A stretch of 64,000 nt of DNA from Parascedosporium putredinis (lineage: Eukaryota > Ascomycota > Sordariomycetes > Microascales > Microascaceae): positions 1,426,001-1,490,000 of the forward strand of contig CASHTG010000012.1 in NCBI GenBank assembly GCA_949357655.1. The letters run 5' to 3'. Positions 49,028 through 60,048 of the stretch are shown here, one piece after another. The number at the start of each line of letters is the position of its first letter. Position 1 is the first letter of the stretch. Made by a program: the position numbers and the translations under genes. Below the pieces are notes generated by a model. That model searched no databases. It was not told the origin of the DNA and saw only the letters and a program-made list of their open reading frames with translations.

Positions 49028-50216
49028 GCTAGCGCCCCGGAAACTGCATTAACTCGCCATGAAGTTTTTAATCCGTTCGAGCGCTCCATACAGGTGACCA
49101 CTTGGCCACCCTAGGTCGCAGTGTGGGTGCTTGAGCTGCTCGGATGGAAGCTATCGGTTTGTTATGATATATAAGGCAAACTCTTGCGGATTCGCGGGGC
49201 TGGTATGGAAAGGAAGGCGCAGTGGTGGAACAGAGCATCGTTCTTTCCTAGTCAGGTCGGTCTAGGTTGCGTAGAAACGAGTTCCGCCGGCAAGTGTGAA
49301 CGGGAAGGAGCGAGGAAAGGAGGGGAGGGAGGCGGAAGTAAACAAATAAACACCACGGCGAAAAAGGCAGGCGCAAGGAGGCTAGGGCAAGGGCGATAGC
49401 ACCTTAGAAATAGAGAGACTCGAAAGGCAGCAACGGGCTCGCGACCCGGCGCTCCGTGGAACGGGATGGATATTGCTTCCCGTGCGAGACGAACACCAAA
49501 GCGAGCTCGATATTACCCAGAGCCAGGTCCCCAATTCCGCGGCCCAGCCGCACCATCTACCTACTCGCTTAACCAGCAATATCGAGATCATGTTTGCATT
49601 TAGAAGAGACGAGGGGTATTGGGGTCTTTCTCTCTCGCTCTTGCACGGGGATTGCCCACGCGTTCGTGAAGCTAGTATGAGTGCGACAAGCGTTCTTGTT
49701 GGTGATATGGTTGGATGTTGATTGCTAACATACCCGGATTGCGTCTGAGCCACAGTTCAGGACGGCCGGAATCGATAGCCCAAAACCGACCGCAAGAGGG
49801 TGAGACTAAGAATCAAGGAAACTATAGAATCTATCAAGAAAGAAAAGAGCTGAATGGCGGGCTAAAACCAATCAATTTGCCACAGTACATCGAAGTATGC
49901 TATTTATGGTTGGGGCAATCTATGCAAATGTGTGCAACGATGAGGCGTCCCAAGTTGAGTCGTTGGTGCCGCGCGCGAAACATATTTCAAAGTACCAGAG
50001 ACACTTGAGTATCACTCGTTACCCCTCCCGGAGCTGAGGCCATCGTTGAGCCATTCGCATGCTGATTAGATTGGAGTGATACTATGGAAAGGACTCACTC
50101 TCAAAGATGCTGTGCTGGTCCTGCCCAACATCTATCAAGGTTCCTGCCAGCGCCGGCGCCGATTTATGTTTATAGAGTCACGGAGGTGGTCTAGCCTACT
50201 GTTGATTAATCTTGGG

Positions 50217-50250
50217 AAGTAAACTCGATCTCTAAGTAAACTCGATCTCT
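50217..50250. repeat. 17-base perfect tandem duplication
   Basis: Two adjacent identical copies of AAGTAAACTCGATCTCT in an intergenic region. A simple slippage duplication; no function suggested. Confidence 0.95.
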
Positions 50251-53029
50251 ATTCTTTGGAAACAATGGACGACTAGACTCTGGACTTGCGAGAAACGCTG
50301 GGTTCCTCACCATTCGACGGTCGTAGGAGAACCCTCGCCCATCCCGTTGATCGAAACGCTTGCTGATTGCGAGCTGGAACTGATGCGTGGTGTTGCCTCC
50401 GGGGATCATTCTCCATTTCCCTCGAGTCCCCTCCAGTTATCCTGCGCCGTAGATCGACGGATGGGCCGACTGAGATCGTCCGGATTGCCGAGCCCACCTG
50501 TGGAGGAGGTGTAAGCAAACTCATATCATCCTTCCCACAAACACTGGCATCCCTGGCTGTATCGAACTACGAGTACATCAAAAGATGGTGACAGGCCTCC
50601 ATGACCTCCGGCCTAGATACGTAGCCGTCTATTCTCGGCGTACTCCGTTTGGCCTATGCCAACTTGATTTCTTGGGAGAGGTCGGCTGGGTCTTTTACAA
50701 GGCATCGTCAGATACTTGAATATTCAAGGAGCAAAAACACTTTCTATCAGGAGGAGTGGCAACCTAGCAAGGCCATGACAACGCTTCAAAACACCAAAGC
50801 TGGAAAATCAACAGGCCGTTGGAGCCGGGACGGATCTCATTTATGTCTCTACGCGTTGCTAGTATTGGCTCCCAGAGGTACGACAAGTCTTGCACGAATG
50901 GCTTGCTCCTCATTGGCTCACGAATAGTGTCAGTGAAAACCGGGGTTGAAGGCAAGATGCTGAAGCGGGTGCGAGCATGTTCTCTGATATGTCTGCTGGT
51001 GTTTCGGGAAAAAGCGTGACGTCGATGTGTTAGATGGAACTGTGAGTGATGTTGAAAGAACCGGTCTTTTCATGTGCCACTCGTCTCTGAGACCCAACCA
51101 ACCTAACCTCCCAGCGGCTGGTGGGTCGTGGCGGCCCTGCCGGCCCAACTACGAGGATTGCATGTACATGTGTAGCGGGGACTCGGCACACTTGGGATAC
51201 GAAAGGGTCGGCGTAGATCGAGCATGCTAGGCTGGGATGTATCATCAGTTGGAGAGGAGCAGAATGATGGTGCCCTCGCACAAAATACGAGAAATAGTTG
51301 ATCTTCTGAACAAGGCAGGACAAGATATTTCTGGGGTTCGAACACGGCCGACAAAAGAGTGATACGGGCCTGGGGCATGGCGAGGCCGGATTTGGCTAGG
51401 CTCTATTGTTATGACACCAAAGTACGAACATCCGTATCCGCACCTTTCGTGTAGGGCTGAAGATGGGGGAGCCCTGCGTGAAGCCCTTGTTGTCTCTAGC
51501 ATCACCACCGGTGCCAAGTAGAAAGCATGGCGACTACCCTTTGACTTCTGAATGGGAGGGAGGTATGTTGACGCGGTGGAGGGCTGTGTCTGGCGCACGC
51601 GCTCCACTAATTGATGGATCTCGACGAAGGCTGTGGTGGAATGCCATGTCATTCCTAAGCATCTATTCAATTGCCAACATGGCGCGCTTGGATTTGAGCG
51701 ACGAAGGGCAGGGCTGATTAAAAGCTGACATTTTCCATGCTGTTTGCCCTCCAGATGCACCGCCTCCTGGGCCAGCCTTCGGACCAGCCGAACTCAATGT
51801 TCATTCCTCGCTTTCTCGCTTGTCGAGAACAGTGCAGGAACCTATATCCATACTGCTCTGACGCATCCTTGGACCCTTTCCCCTCTGCACTCTTGCCCTC
51901 GGACATGAGAAGAGGTCCAAAGGAAAGGTAACCCTCACAGTGCACGGGGAATCTTCGTGTACGGTACATATTTGATGATCTCTTGTTCATATTATGTTTG
52001 GTCTTTGTTGAAGTCCCCGGCTGTCACTGTAGATACTTGATAATCATCGAGGTACCGTAGGAGCATAATTCCAGGAGCGCCTTCTGGAGGAGGCACTGGC
52101 GCGGCTGTCTCTCAGCATCAGTCGTCTCATGTGTTGAGCCAGTCGGGCGTCCGAGAGCTCGATACCCCGCGGTTAGAAGGGCACCAAAGCCTGGATCAAT
52201 TTCATCATCAGTTAGGCCCCGTCCTTGTGGATACTTGCGAGCGTCACTGTTTAACGCGTGCAGCCTAGGTACTGCCCCGCCCCACCCCTCAAATCCCAGT
52301 CTCCTTCCAACGACCAGGATCTTCGCCTCCTCATCCATTATTCCCCTGAGTTTATTAGAAAGCTGGACGTTATCTGCCCCCTTTTCTCGGGTTTCCTTCG
52401 AGAGAACTGAGAGAATCCGTTTTTTATCGCGCGTGGAATTCGCAGCCAACGTCCCTCTTTTTTTCTGGTCCTCAAGGATCAAAAGTAATCATTCACTTTT
52501 CCCACTCTTCCTCCTTGCTTCCGCCTGTCTCCTGCCCCCTTCCCCCTTTCCCGAGGCAGGCTATTTTCTCCCCTCCGACCCTTTCGGCAACCCTCTTACC
52601 GCGTCTCGAACCTAGCCTTTGGTCATTTCAACGCCTGGTCGAGTACCCCCTTGATCCCTGTTCCACACCTGCGGGGCATCATCTTCCCTCGCCACGACAA
52701 CACCTCCTCTCCCTGTGATTACATTCAATCCGATCACCAAGCGAAAGGGAAGACGTAGTTTCAAGCTCAAGCTGTGCTTGCTCTGGATCCAATACTTGAA
52801 TTGCATCGAACGTTTTGTTACACAAGAAGGCTCCCGCTCGTGGAAGACCTCGCTTACTTCGACACAACCGAGCGTAGCCCTACACTATTACCTCCCTTCG
52901 CATTCCCCATCACCACTACCGCCGCCACCGCTGCCTCGGTTGCCGTGACCATCGCCATTTGAACAAGGCTTGACTGAGAAGCCAAATCCGTTAAACTTCC
53001 CAAGTGCAGATCACCTCTATCGAGAAATC

Positions 53030-55254
53030 ATGTCTTGGAAAATCACCAAGAGTACTTCCAATCCCTCCCCTGCCCGTCCCCTCTTTTTTTCTATCTTTTT
53101 CCCTCTCGGGTGGACACCCTCACCTCACCCTAGACGGTTCTGTAACGCTCCAAGCTGGTCATTCCGGTCGGGGCGAGCTTTCGCTGACCAAACTCTAGAA
53201 TTGAAGGAAACCCACCTGGGCCCCCTTACGAGCACCTTCTCTCGATCTCCATCGACCTCAACCATCACCGACAAGGACGAAAAGAACCAGCCTAGCATTG
53301 CGGGAACTGTTACTCCGACGAACGAAGGCGCCATCCGTGAGTCCAGTCCGACGAGAAGCGTCTGCTACTACCCCCTCGTGCATGATGGGAGCTCTAACCA
53401 TGTCTATCTTGTGTACACTAGCATCCGAAGCCATGTCACAGGCCCCAGTTGTCAAGCCCCGAAGCCGGGCATTCTCATCGTGACTCTACACGAAGGCCAG
53501 GCTTTCTCTCTGCCAGAGCAACACCGCAACGTCTTTGCGTCTCAGCATACACAGAACTCACTCTCCAGTGGCAGCGCCCTGAGCATAGCTGGTTCAGTCC
53601 GACCCACGTCGGCCTCACAACACGTCTCCGGCTCTTACATCAATGGCAGCAATCGCCCCCAGACCTCGGGTGGCGGCTTTACCAACATTCCCACAAATCA
53701 CGGCCGTATCTCGGGCAAGTATATGCCTTACGCACTTCTCGATTTCGATAAAGTCCAAGTCTTTGTTAATTCCGTTGACGGTAACCCCGAGAACCCGCTA
53801 TGGGCTGGTCCAAACACCCAATACAAGTTTGATGTCTCTCGCGTCACTGAACTCGCTGTTCATCTTTACATGCGCAACCCCTTGCCCCGCCAGGGTCGGG
53901 TCGTAGCCAGGATATCTTCCTCGGCGTCGTACGCATCAACCCCGGTTCGAGGAACGTGCCAACTTTGCCGACGACCAAAAGTCAAGCAAGAAGGACAAGG
54001 AGAAGGCTGCCGCGGCCGAAAAGGCGCTTGGGCATAGCGGCGTCGAGTGGGTTGATGTCCAATATGGTACAGGAAAGCTCAAGATCGGCGTTGAGTATGT
54101 CGAGATCCGAGCCGGCAAGCTGAAAATTGACGATTTCGAACTTCTCAAGGTCGTTGGCAAGGGAAGCTTCGGCAAGGTCATGCAGGTGCGCAAGAAGGAT
54201 ACCCACCGAATCTATGCCTTGAAGACTATCCGAAAGGCCCACATTATCTCTCGCTCGGAAGTCGCGCACACGCTCGCGGAGCGTTCCGTCCTCGCTCAGA
54301 TCAACAATCCTTTCATTGTTCCTCTCAAGTTCTCGTTCCAGTCTCCTGAGAAGCTCTATTTTGTCCTCGCGTTTGTCAATGGTGGGGAGCTCTTCCACCA
54401 TCTCCAGAAAGAGCGACGATTCGACGTCAACCGCGCACGTTTCTATACTGCAGAGCTCCTCTGTGCCCTAGAGTGTCTTCACGGCTTCAATGTTATCTAC
54501 CGAGATCTGAAGCCGGAGAATATCCTTCTCGATTACCAAGGTCACATTGCCCTTTGCGACTTTGGCCTTTGCAAACTCGACATGAAGGACGAGGACCGGA
54601 CCAACACTTTCTGCGGAACGCCCGAATATCTAGCCCCCGAACTTCTCTTGGGAACCGGATACAACAAGACAGTCGACTGGTGGACCTTGGGCGTGCTCTT
54701 GTACGAGATGTTGATGGGCCTTCCCCATTCTATGACGAGAACACCAACGAGATGTACCGCAAGATTCTCTCAGAGCCTTTGCATTTCCCCACCGACATCC
54801 CGGCCGCAGCCAAAGATCTCTTGACTAAGCTCTTGAACCGCAACCCCGACGAGCGTCTAGGAGCTAATGGCTCTGCCGAAATCAAAGCCCATCCTTTCTT
54901 CCACGCCATTGACTGGAGGAAGCTTCTCCAGCGCAAGTATGAGCCCGCATTCAAACCGAACGTGGTAAGTAACGTTAATCTCCTTTCCCCCATTCCATGC
55001 ACTCCATTTTTCTTGACGGGCTGGGTGCTAATCGGAAACTCGTGAAGGTCGACGCCCTTGACACCGCCAACTTCGACCCCGAGTTCACGTCCGAGTCTCC
55101 CAAGGACTCGTATGTTGAGGGCCCCCTGCTTTCTCAAACAATGCAAAACCAGTTTGCCGGTTTTAGCTACAACCGGCCAATCGCCGGTCTTGGAGATGCT
55201 GGCGGTAGTGTTAAGGATCCCTCATTCGTTGGCAGCCTCCACGATCGCCGTTGA
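53030..55254 (+). CDS. ypkA: AGC-family protein kinase YpkA (Ypk1/SGK orthologue)
   Basis: Serine/threonine kinase acting downstream of TORC2 and Pkh/PDK1 in sphingolipid and membrane-stress signalling, as known for yeast Ypk1. Exons 53030-53051, 53199-53336, 53422-54964 and 55048-55254 give 637 residues, matching fungal orthologues. The start MSWKITKKLKETHLGPLTST is spliced from a 22-base first exon and resembles the known YpkA N-terminus. A C2-like N-terminal region (KPGILIVTLHEGQAFSL; KYMPYALLDFDKVQVFVNS) precedes the kinase domain from about residue 293. That domain has GKGSFGKV, the ATP lysine in YALKTIRK, YRDLKPEN, DFG and the activation loop TFCGTPEYLAPE. The C-terminal hydrophobic motif FAGFSY is present. 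Frame breaks near 53460, 53900, 53942 and 54726 are each one missing C or G. Because the gene is expected to be essential, these are probably sequence errors. Confidence 0.95.
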
Positions 55255-58042
55255 GCAGCGGCCTAGGCGTAGTACACCGAGTATTCTCTACATACAAATT
55301 CATCTACGTGCCCTTGGATCAAGGGCATGCTCATGAGGGGCGTATCGCCCGTAGAGGCGCCGTAGACTTTCACCGTTACGGGAGTCTTGGGTGTCTAGGG
55401 GAGGGGTGGGCCGAAAGGCTCGATGGATGCCAGACATACATTCTGGCTGTGATGCATTTTCGAGGGGTTCTGATTTTCGAGAATGGGACAACGTAGTTGG
55501 CATGATACGGCGCGTGTGGGCCGTTTACTTTTTTGTTTGCTATTTCAATTCTCGCCTTCGCTTTTAGGCCGTGGCCGCGGGCCGTCTGCATTTGGGTTTT
55601 CCCAGTTTATACCTCATGGTTCCAAAAGCGGAGTTGGCAGGACATAACGGGTCTATGTACAAGAGTTATGCACATTTCTTTACCTATTCGTCTTGAACGA
55701 TTTCTGCCGAATTCTATCCAGCCCAGCCGTGGTACGCACGGGGTTTGTGATTATTAGAATTGCATCCATTTTGAGTTGTCATATCCCCCGGCGGTAGACG
55801 TTCGCCTGGCATTGCAGCCGCGTCCCAGGGAGACGGATCCTTGAGGCTTTTCCCCCTTTGAAGGAGCACTAGCAATATCGTTGACTCGGAGTACCGACGT
55901 GGGCTCTTCCGAACTCAACGGGGAGTGCGTGCGGTGTGATTTAGCCGCGACTCCACTGAAGCTTTTCTGTCGCATTCGACTAATAAAGAGTTACGACGAT
56001 CTCCTCCCCATCTTCCCGATTCAAAACTAAGCTTGGGGCTAATAGGCCACGAACGAGACAGCGGGAACGGAGAAACACAAGGCAAGATTAGGGATTCGTA
56101 GGGAATTGAAGCGCAGGCGCACCACCGCGGAGAGGAGGAATGGCAAAAGGAGACGGCGAAAAGTGGGTGGGGGAGTGGGGGAAGCTCCTCGAACTCGAGA
56201 AGAAAAACCTGACGAAGGCAAGTTCACTCGTACGTAGGCCATTGCCATCTTTTACCTATCCTCGAGAGCCGTTTGGATGGCGACGCAAAGGCACAAGCAC
56301 AAGACGGATTGAGGGTAGGACCAAAATCTCGTCAGTATTGATGCCCAAGTCCGAGACATCCACCCCTTTTGTCTCTTCTTGTTCTGATGCGTCAATCAGG
56401 TACGAATATGTGGTGCGTGCCAGTTCAACTCCTGCGGGTGCTGTGGTCTACTGTGAAGATTTTTCGCTTCTTTTCCTGCCTTTCTACTTTAGGCTTTGCG
56501 TGCGCGCGTCGATTGGAGAGGAACGATTGATTAATTTCGACCTCGTGGTACCTGGTAATACGGGTACTTCGTACTTTGGGGGGTTGTGTCACGATTTGAT
56601 GTTGGTGACTGGTGTAGGTGCGGGGCAAGAAAATCCACGCAGCGAAGGTGGGATGGCAAGAGTGAGTGAACGAGGAACTGGGCGTGTCAGATCATGAACT
56701 CTGTCCCATCCATTGTTGCAACAATGCGTCTGTTCGGGAAGCTCTCAGAGCCAGCAGCAACCATTTCTCATTGAGGGTTTGAGCGATCGAGATGTCATAA
56801 ATATCCTTGCTTCCAGAAATCGGGAGACTGCACGAGACCAAGGGTGAAACGCTGCTGGTTGAAGTCCAAAGGGCAATTGGGAGTCTCCTCGTCAAGGGAA
56901 TTTACCCCGCCATAGCTCCGCCTTTTGAGGCGTCGAGCTTGCCCCTCGTCTAAAGCTGTCGCGAAGGCCGAAGTCCGGCGGCCCCCTGGCTAGGTCCGGG
57001 TGCTTGCTGCCCCTCCTTTTTAACCCCTCCAACAACTTTCGTTCATGTCAATCCATGGTTTGTGTGTGTGTGTTTTGGGCGAGTTCCCCCTCCCTCCTCC
57101 CATCCATCACCAGTCGCCACCCTGCTGGCTGGCCCAGTCCAGTCCACCCTGCCTGAACCCATGGCCCCTCGGATCTTCAGATCTCCTCGCCCATACCTTG
57201 CGTGTGTCAAGCAGCCTGAGCCCATTGGCTAGTTCCCTCACTCTGACGACGCCAAATAACCGGTTCGTCAAGATGTTGGTAGTGAAAACGAATGCAAAAA
57301 GAAAAAGAAAAAACCCCAGGGCAACGGGGGACCAGCATTTTAGCTTCCCCACGAGCCTAATGTATTAGCTACCGATGACCGGACAGCAAAATTGCGCGGC
57401 GGTGCGGTGTTCGGGACCTCAACTCGTACTTGGGTAATTTTGGATCAATTGATAGCTCCTTCCCTCGATCTTGCTGGACAAGCCCAGCCTGCAGACTAAA
57501 AAGATGGAACCATTGATGGTAGTGCCTTCCCTTGTGACAAGCGTACCATACATCACGCGTCTCGACAGCTTCCACTTACCCCCGCCGGAGGTCATTGATT
57601 TGCTCGCAGATTTCAAATCCCATTTCTGCTCCTTGCCCCCTCCTCGAAACACACACTACTCAACTGACCCTGCACTAAGCCAAGTCCCGGTCCCAGACTC
57701 ACAGTAGATACAGACTAGGCCCAAGCTCTGCCACTAAGCTAAGTCTCAACAAAGTTGTACACAGGAACTCTGTTAGTTGTTTGGAGCTGCTTGCGCCAAT
57801 ATTTCCTCGGCACTCCGATTATTGGCCCTGTCTCTCCTCCTTATTCTCCGAAGTGGACAAGAAGAAGTGAAGGAACGTGAAAAGCCTGTCCCTACTTGTA
57901 CCACCCCCTCCCGTTCCCGAATATAAACCTGCCGAGCCCCTCCGCTTCGGCTTCTCCATCCTCCACGACCCTGACTCCTTTGCCAAACCCATCCCTTCCT
58001 CTACTTCATCCATCCATCCACCCTCCCATAAAACACTCGAAA
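55255..58042. other. Intergenic, no gene seen
   Basis: About 2.8 kb without a supportable gene. The last few hundred bases are CT-rich and carry a TATA-like element, forming the promoter and leader of the glucose-6-phosphate isomerase gene. Confidence 0.6.
57921..57927 (+). promoter_or_regulatory. TATA-like box of the glucose-6-phosphate isomerase gene
   Basis: ATATAAA lies about 120 bases before the start codon, followed by a CT-rich stretch and an AAAACACTCGAAA-type start context. This arrangement is usual for highly expressed fungal glycolytic genes. Confidence 0.6.
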
Positions 58043-60048
58043 ATGGCTCCCGCCAACACTCACCCCGCCTGGGCGGAGCTCCAGAACCACCGCGACACCG
58101 TCGGCAAGACCTTTGTCCTCAAGGAGGCCTTTGCTTCCGATTCGGACCGCTTCAGCAAGTTCAGCCGCACCTTTAACAACGGTGCTGGTGCCGAGATTCT
58201 CTTTGACTTCTCCAAGAACTTCCTCACCGATGAGACCCTCGATCTCCTCGTGAAGCTCGCCGAGCAGGCCGGCCTCGAGAAGAAGCGCGAGGCCATGTTT
58301 ACTGGCGAGAAGATCAACTTCACTGAGCAGAGGGCTGTCTACCACGCCGCTCTCCGAAACGTCGGCGACTGGGACATGAAGGTCGACGGTGTCGACGTCA
58401 TGAACGCCCCGGTGGTGTCAACGAGGTCCTCGAGCACATGAAGGAGTTCTCCGAGCAGGTCCGTAGCGGATCCTGGACCGGTTACACCGGCAAGAAGCTC
58501 ACCACCATCGTCAACGTTGGTATTGGTGGATCTGATCTGTAAGTCGGCTCTTTGCCCCCGACCTTTGTTAATGATGATTATTCGTGTCCTCGTAAACGCA
58601 TAGGATGGATGAACCCTAGCCAACTAACGCGGTATCCGTCATATATAGCGGCCCGGTCATGGTCACCGAAGCTCTCAAGCACTACAGCGACAGGGACATG
58701 ACCCTCCACTTCGTTTCCAACATTGACGGAACCCACATGGCCGAGGCCCTCGCCGCCTCCGACCCCGAGACCACTCTCTTCCTCATTGCCTCCAAGACTT
58801 TCACCACTGCCGAGACCTGCACCAACGCCAACACCGCCAAGTCCTGGTTCATCGAGAAGACTGGCGGCAAGGGCGAGATCGCCAAGCACTTCGTTGCTCT
58901 CTCCACCAACGAGTCCGAGGTCACCAAGTTCGGAATCGATGCCAAGAACATGTTTGGCTTCGAGAGCTGGGTCGGCGGCCGCTACTCCGTCTGGAGCGCC
59001 ATTGGCCTCAGCGTTGCCATCTACGTCGGCTATGATAACTTCCGCAAGTTCCTTGCCGGCGCTCACGAGATGGACAAGCATTTCCGCACCGCCCCTCTGA
59101 AGGAGAACATCCCCGTTCTCGGTGGCCTCCTCAGCGTCTGGTACTCTGACTTCTTCCAGGCCCAGACTCACCTTGTCGCTCCGTACGTATCCTATTTGAT
59201 CCCTGACTGAGAGTTGATAGAAGCTAACAGACTTCACTTTTGCAGCTTCGACCAGTACCTCCACCGATTCCCCGCCTACCTCCAGCAGCTCTCCATGGAG
59301 TCCAACGGCAAGTCCATCACCTCGGACGGTACCCCGCCAAGTATACCACTGGTAAGTTTTCATCAGTTTTCCTTTCTGCCATATCTGTGAACTTCTCTTC
59401 CTCTGACACTAAGACTTTTGCAAGGCCCCATCCTCTTCGGCGAACCCTGCACCAACGCCCAGCACTCCTTCTTCCAGCTTGTCCACCAGGGCACCAAGCT
59501 TATCCCCACCGACTTCATCCTCGCCGCCAAGAGCCACAACCCCATCAGCGATAACCTCCACCAGAAGATGCTCGCCTCCAACTACCTTGCCCAGGCCGAG
59601 GCTCTGATGGTCGGCAAGACCGCCGATGAGGTCCGCGCCGAGGAGCCCCGCTGACCTCGTTCCCCACAAGGTTTTCCTCGGAAACAGGCCCACCACCAGC
59701 ATCTTGGTTGGCGGCGCTATCGGACCTGCGGAGCTCGGTGCTTTGATCGTCTACTACGAGCACCTCACCTTCACCGAGGGCGCCATCTGGGACATCAACT
59801 CCTTTGATCAGTGGGGTGTCGAGCTTGGCAAGGTTCTTGCCAAGAAGATTCTCCAGTAAGTTTACGCGACACGACACCTCTCTTAGCAAAGCTTTTTTTC
59901 TTTTTCTTTTTCTTTCTTTATTTGCAACCGAATTCATCATTAACAAATTTCGTTTTACAGGGAACTTGATGAGCCTGGCAACGGCTCCGGCCACGATGCC
60001 TCGACTGGTAGCCTGATTGGCGCCTTCAAGAAGTACTCCCAGCTTTAA
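58043..60048 (+). CDS. PGI1: Glucose-6-phosphate isomerase
   Basis: Cytosolic glycolytic enzyme interconverting glucose-6-phosphate and fructose-6-phosphate. Exons 58043-58538, 58649-59182, 59246-59351, 59425-59855 and 59961-60048 give 552 residues, the usual fungal length. Signatures are visible: VNVGIGGSDLGP, the first PROSITE-type motif in FESWVGGRYSVWSAIGL, the SNGKSITSDGT segment, and the second motif INSFDQWGVELGK with the conserved Gln and Glu. The C-terminus ends KKYSQL. Third-position C is strongly preferred, as in highly expressed fungal genes. The frame breaks near 58410, 59335, 59642 and 59647, all in C or G runs; each is repaired by one missing base. Since this enzyme is required for growth on glucose, the breaks are most unlikely to be real. 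Confidence 0.98.

Larger units (their letters stand above)
46710..53029. other. Long gene-poor stretch with AT-rich block
   Basis: About 6.3 kb with no gene I can support. From about 48120 to 49180 the sequence is clearly AT-rich with TATATA runs and short inverted repeats, unlike its surroundings, perhaps a decayed mobile element. A 17-base tandem duplication lies at 50217-50250. The final 600 bases are pyrimidine-rich and probably form the long leader of the YpkA gene. Confidence 0.5.

Noticed and set aside
52024..52482. 152-codon open frame on the minus strand upstream of YpkA
   Set aside because: No family recognised, and it overlaps the pyrimidine-rich region that is better explained as YpkA promoter and leader.
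53030..55254. YpkA as two or three separate genes or a truncated kinase
   Set aside because: The pieces join in order with all kinase motifs once four missing bases are counted, and the 637-residue total fits the family.
58043..60048. Glucose-6-phosphate isomerase as a pseudogene with several frameshifts
   Set aside because: All breaks are single missing bases in C or G runs, the repaired length is exactly right, and the gene is required for growth on glucose. Assembly error is far likelier.
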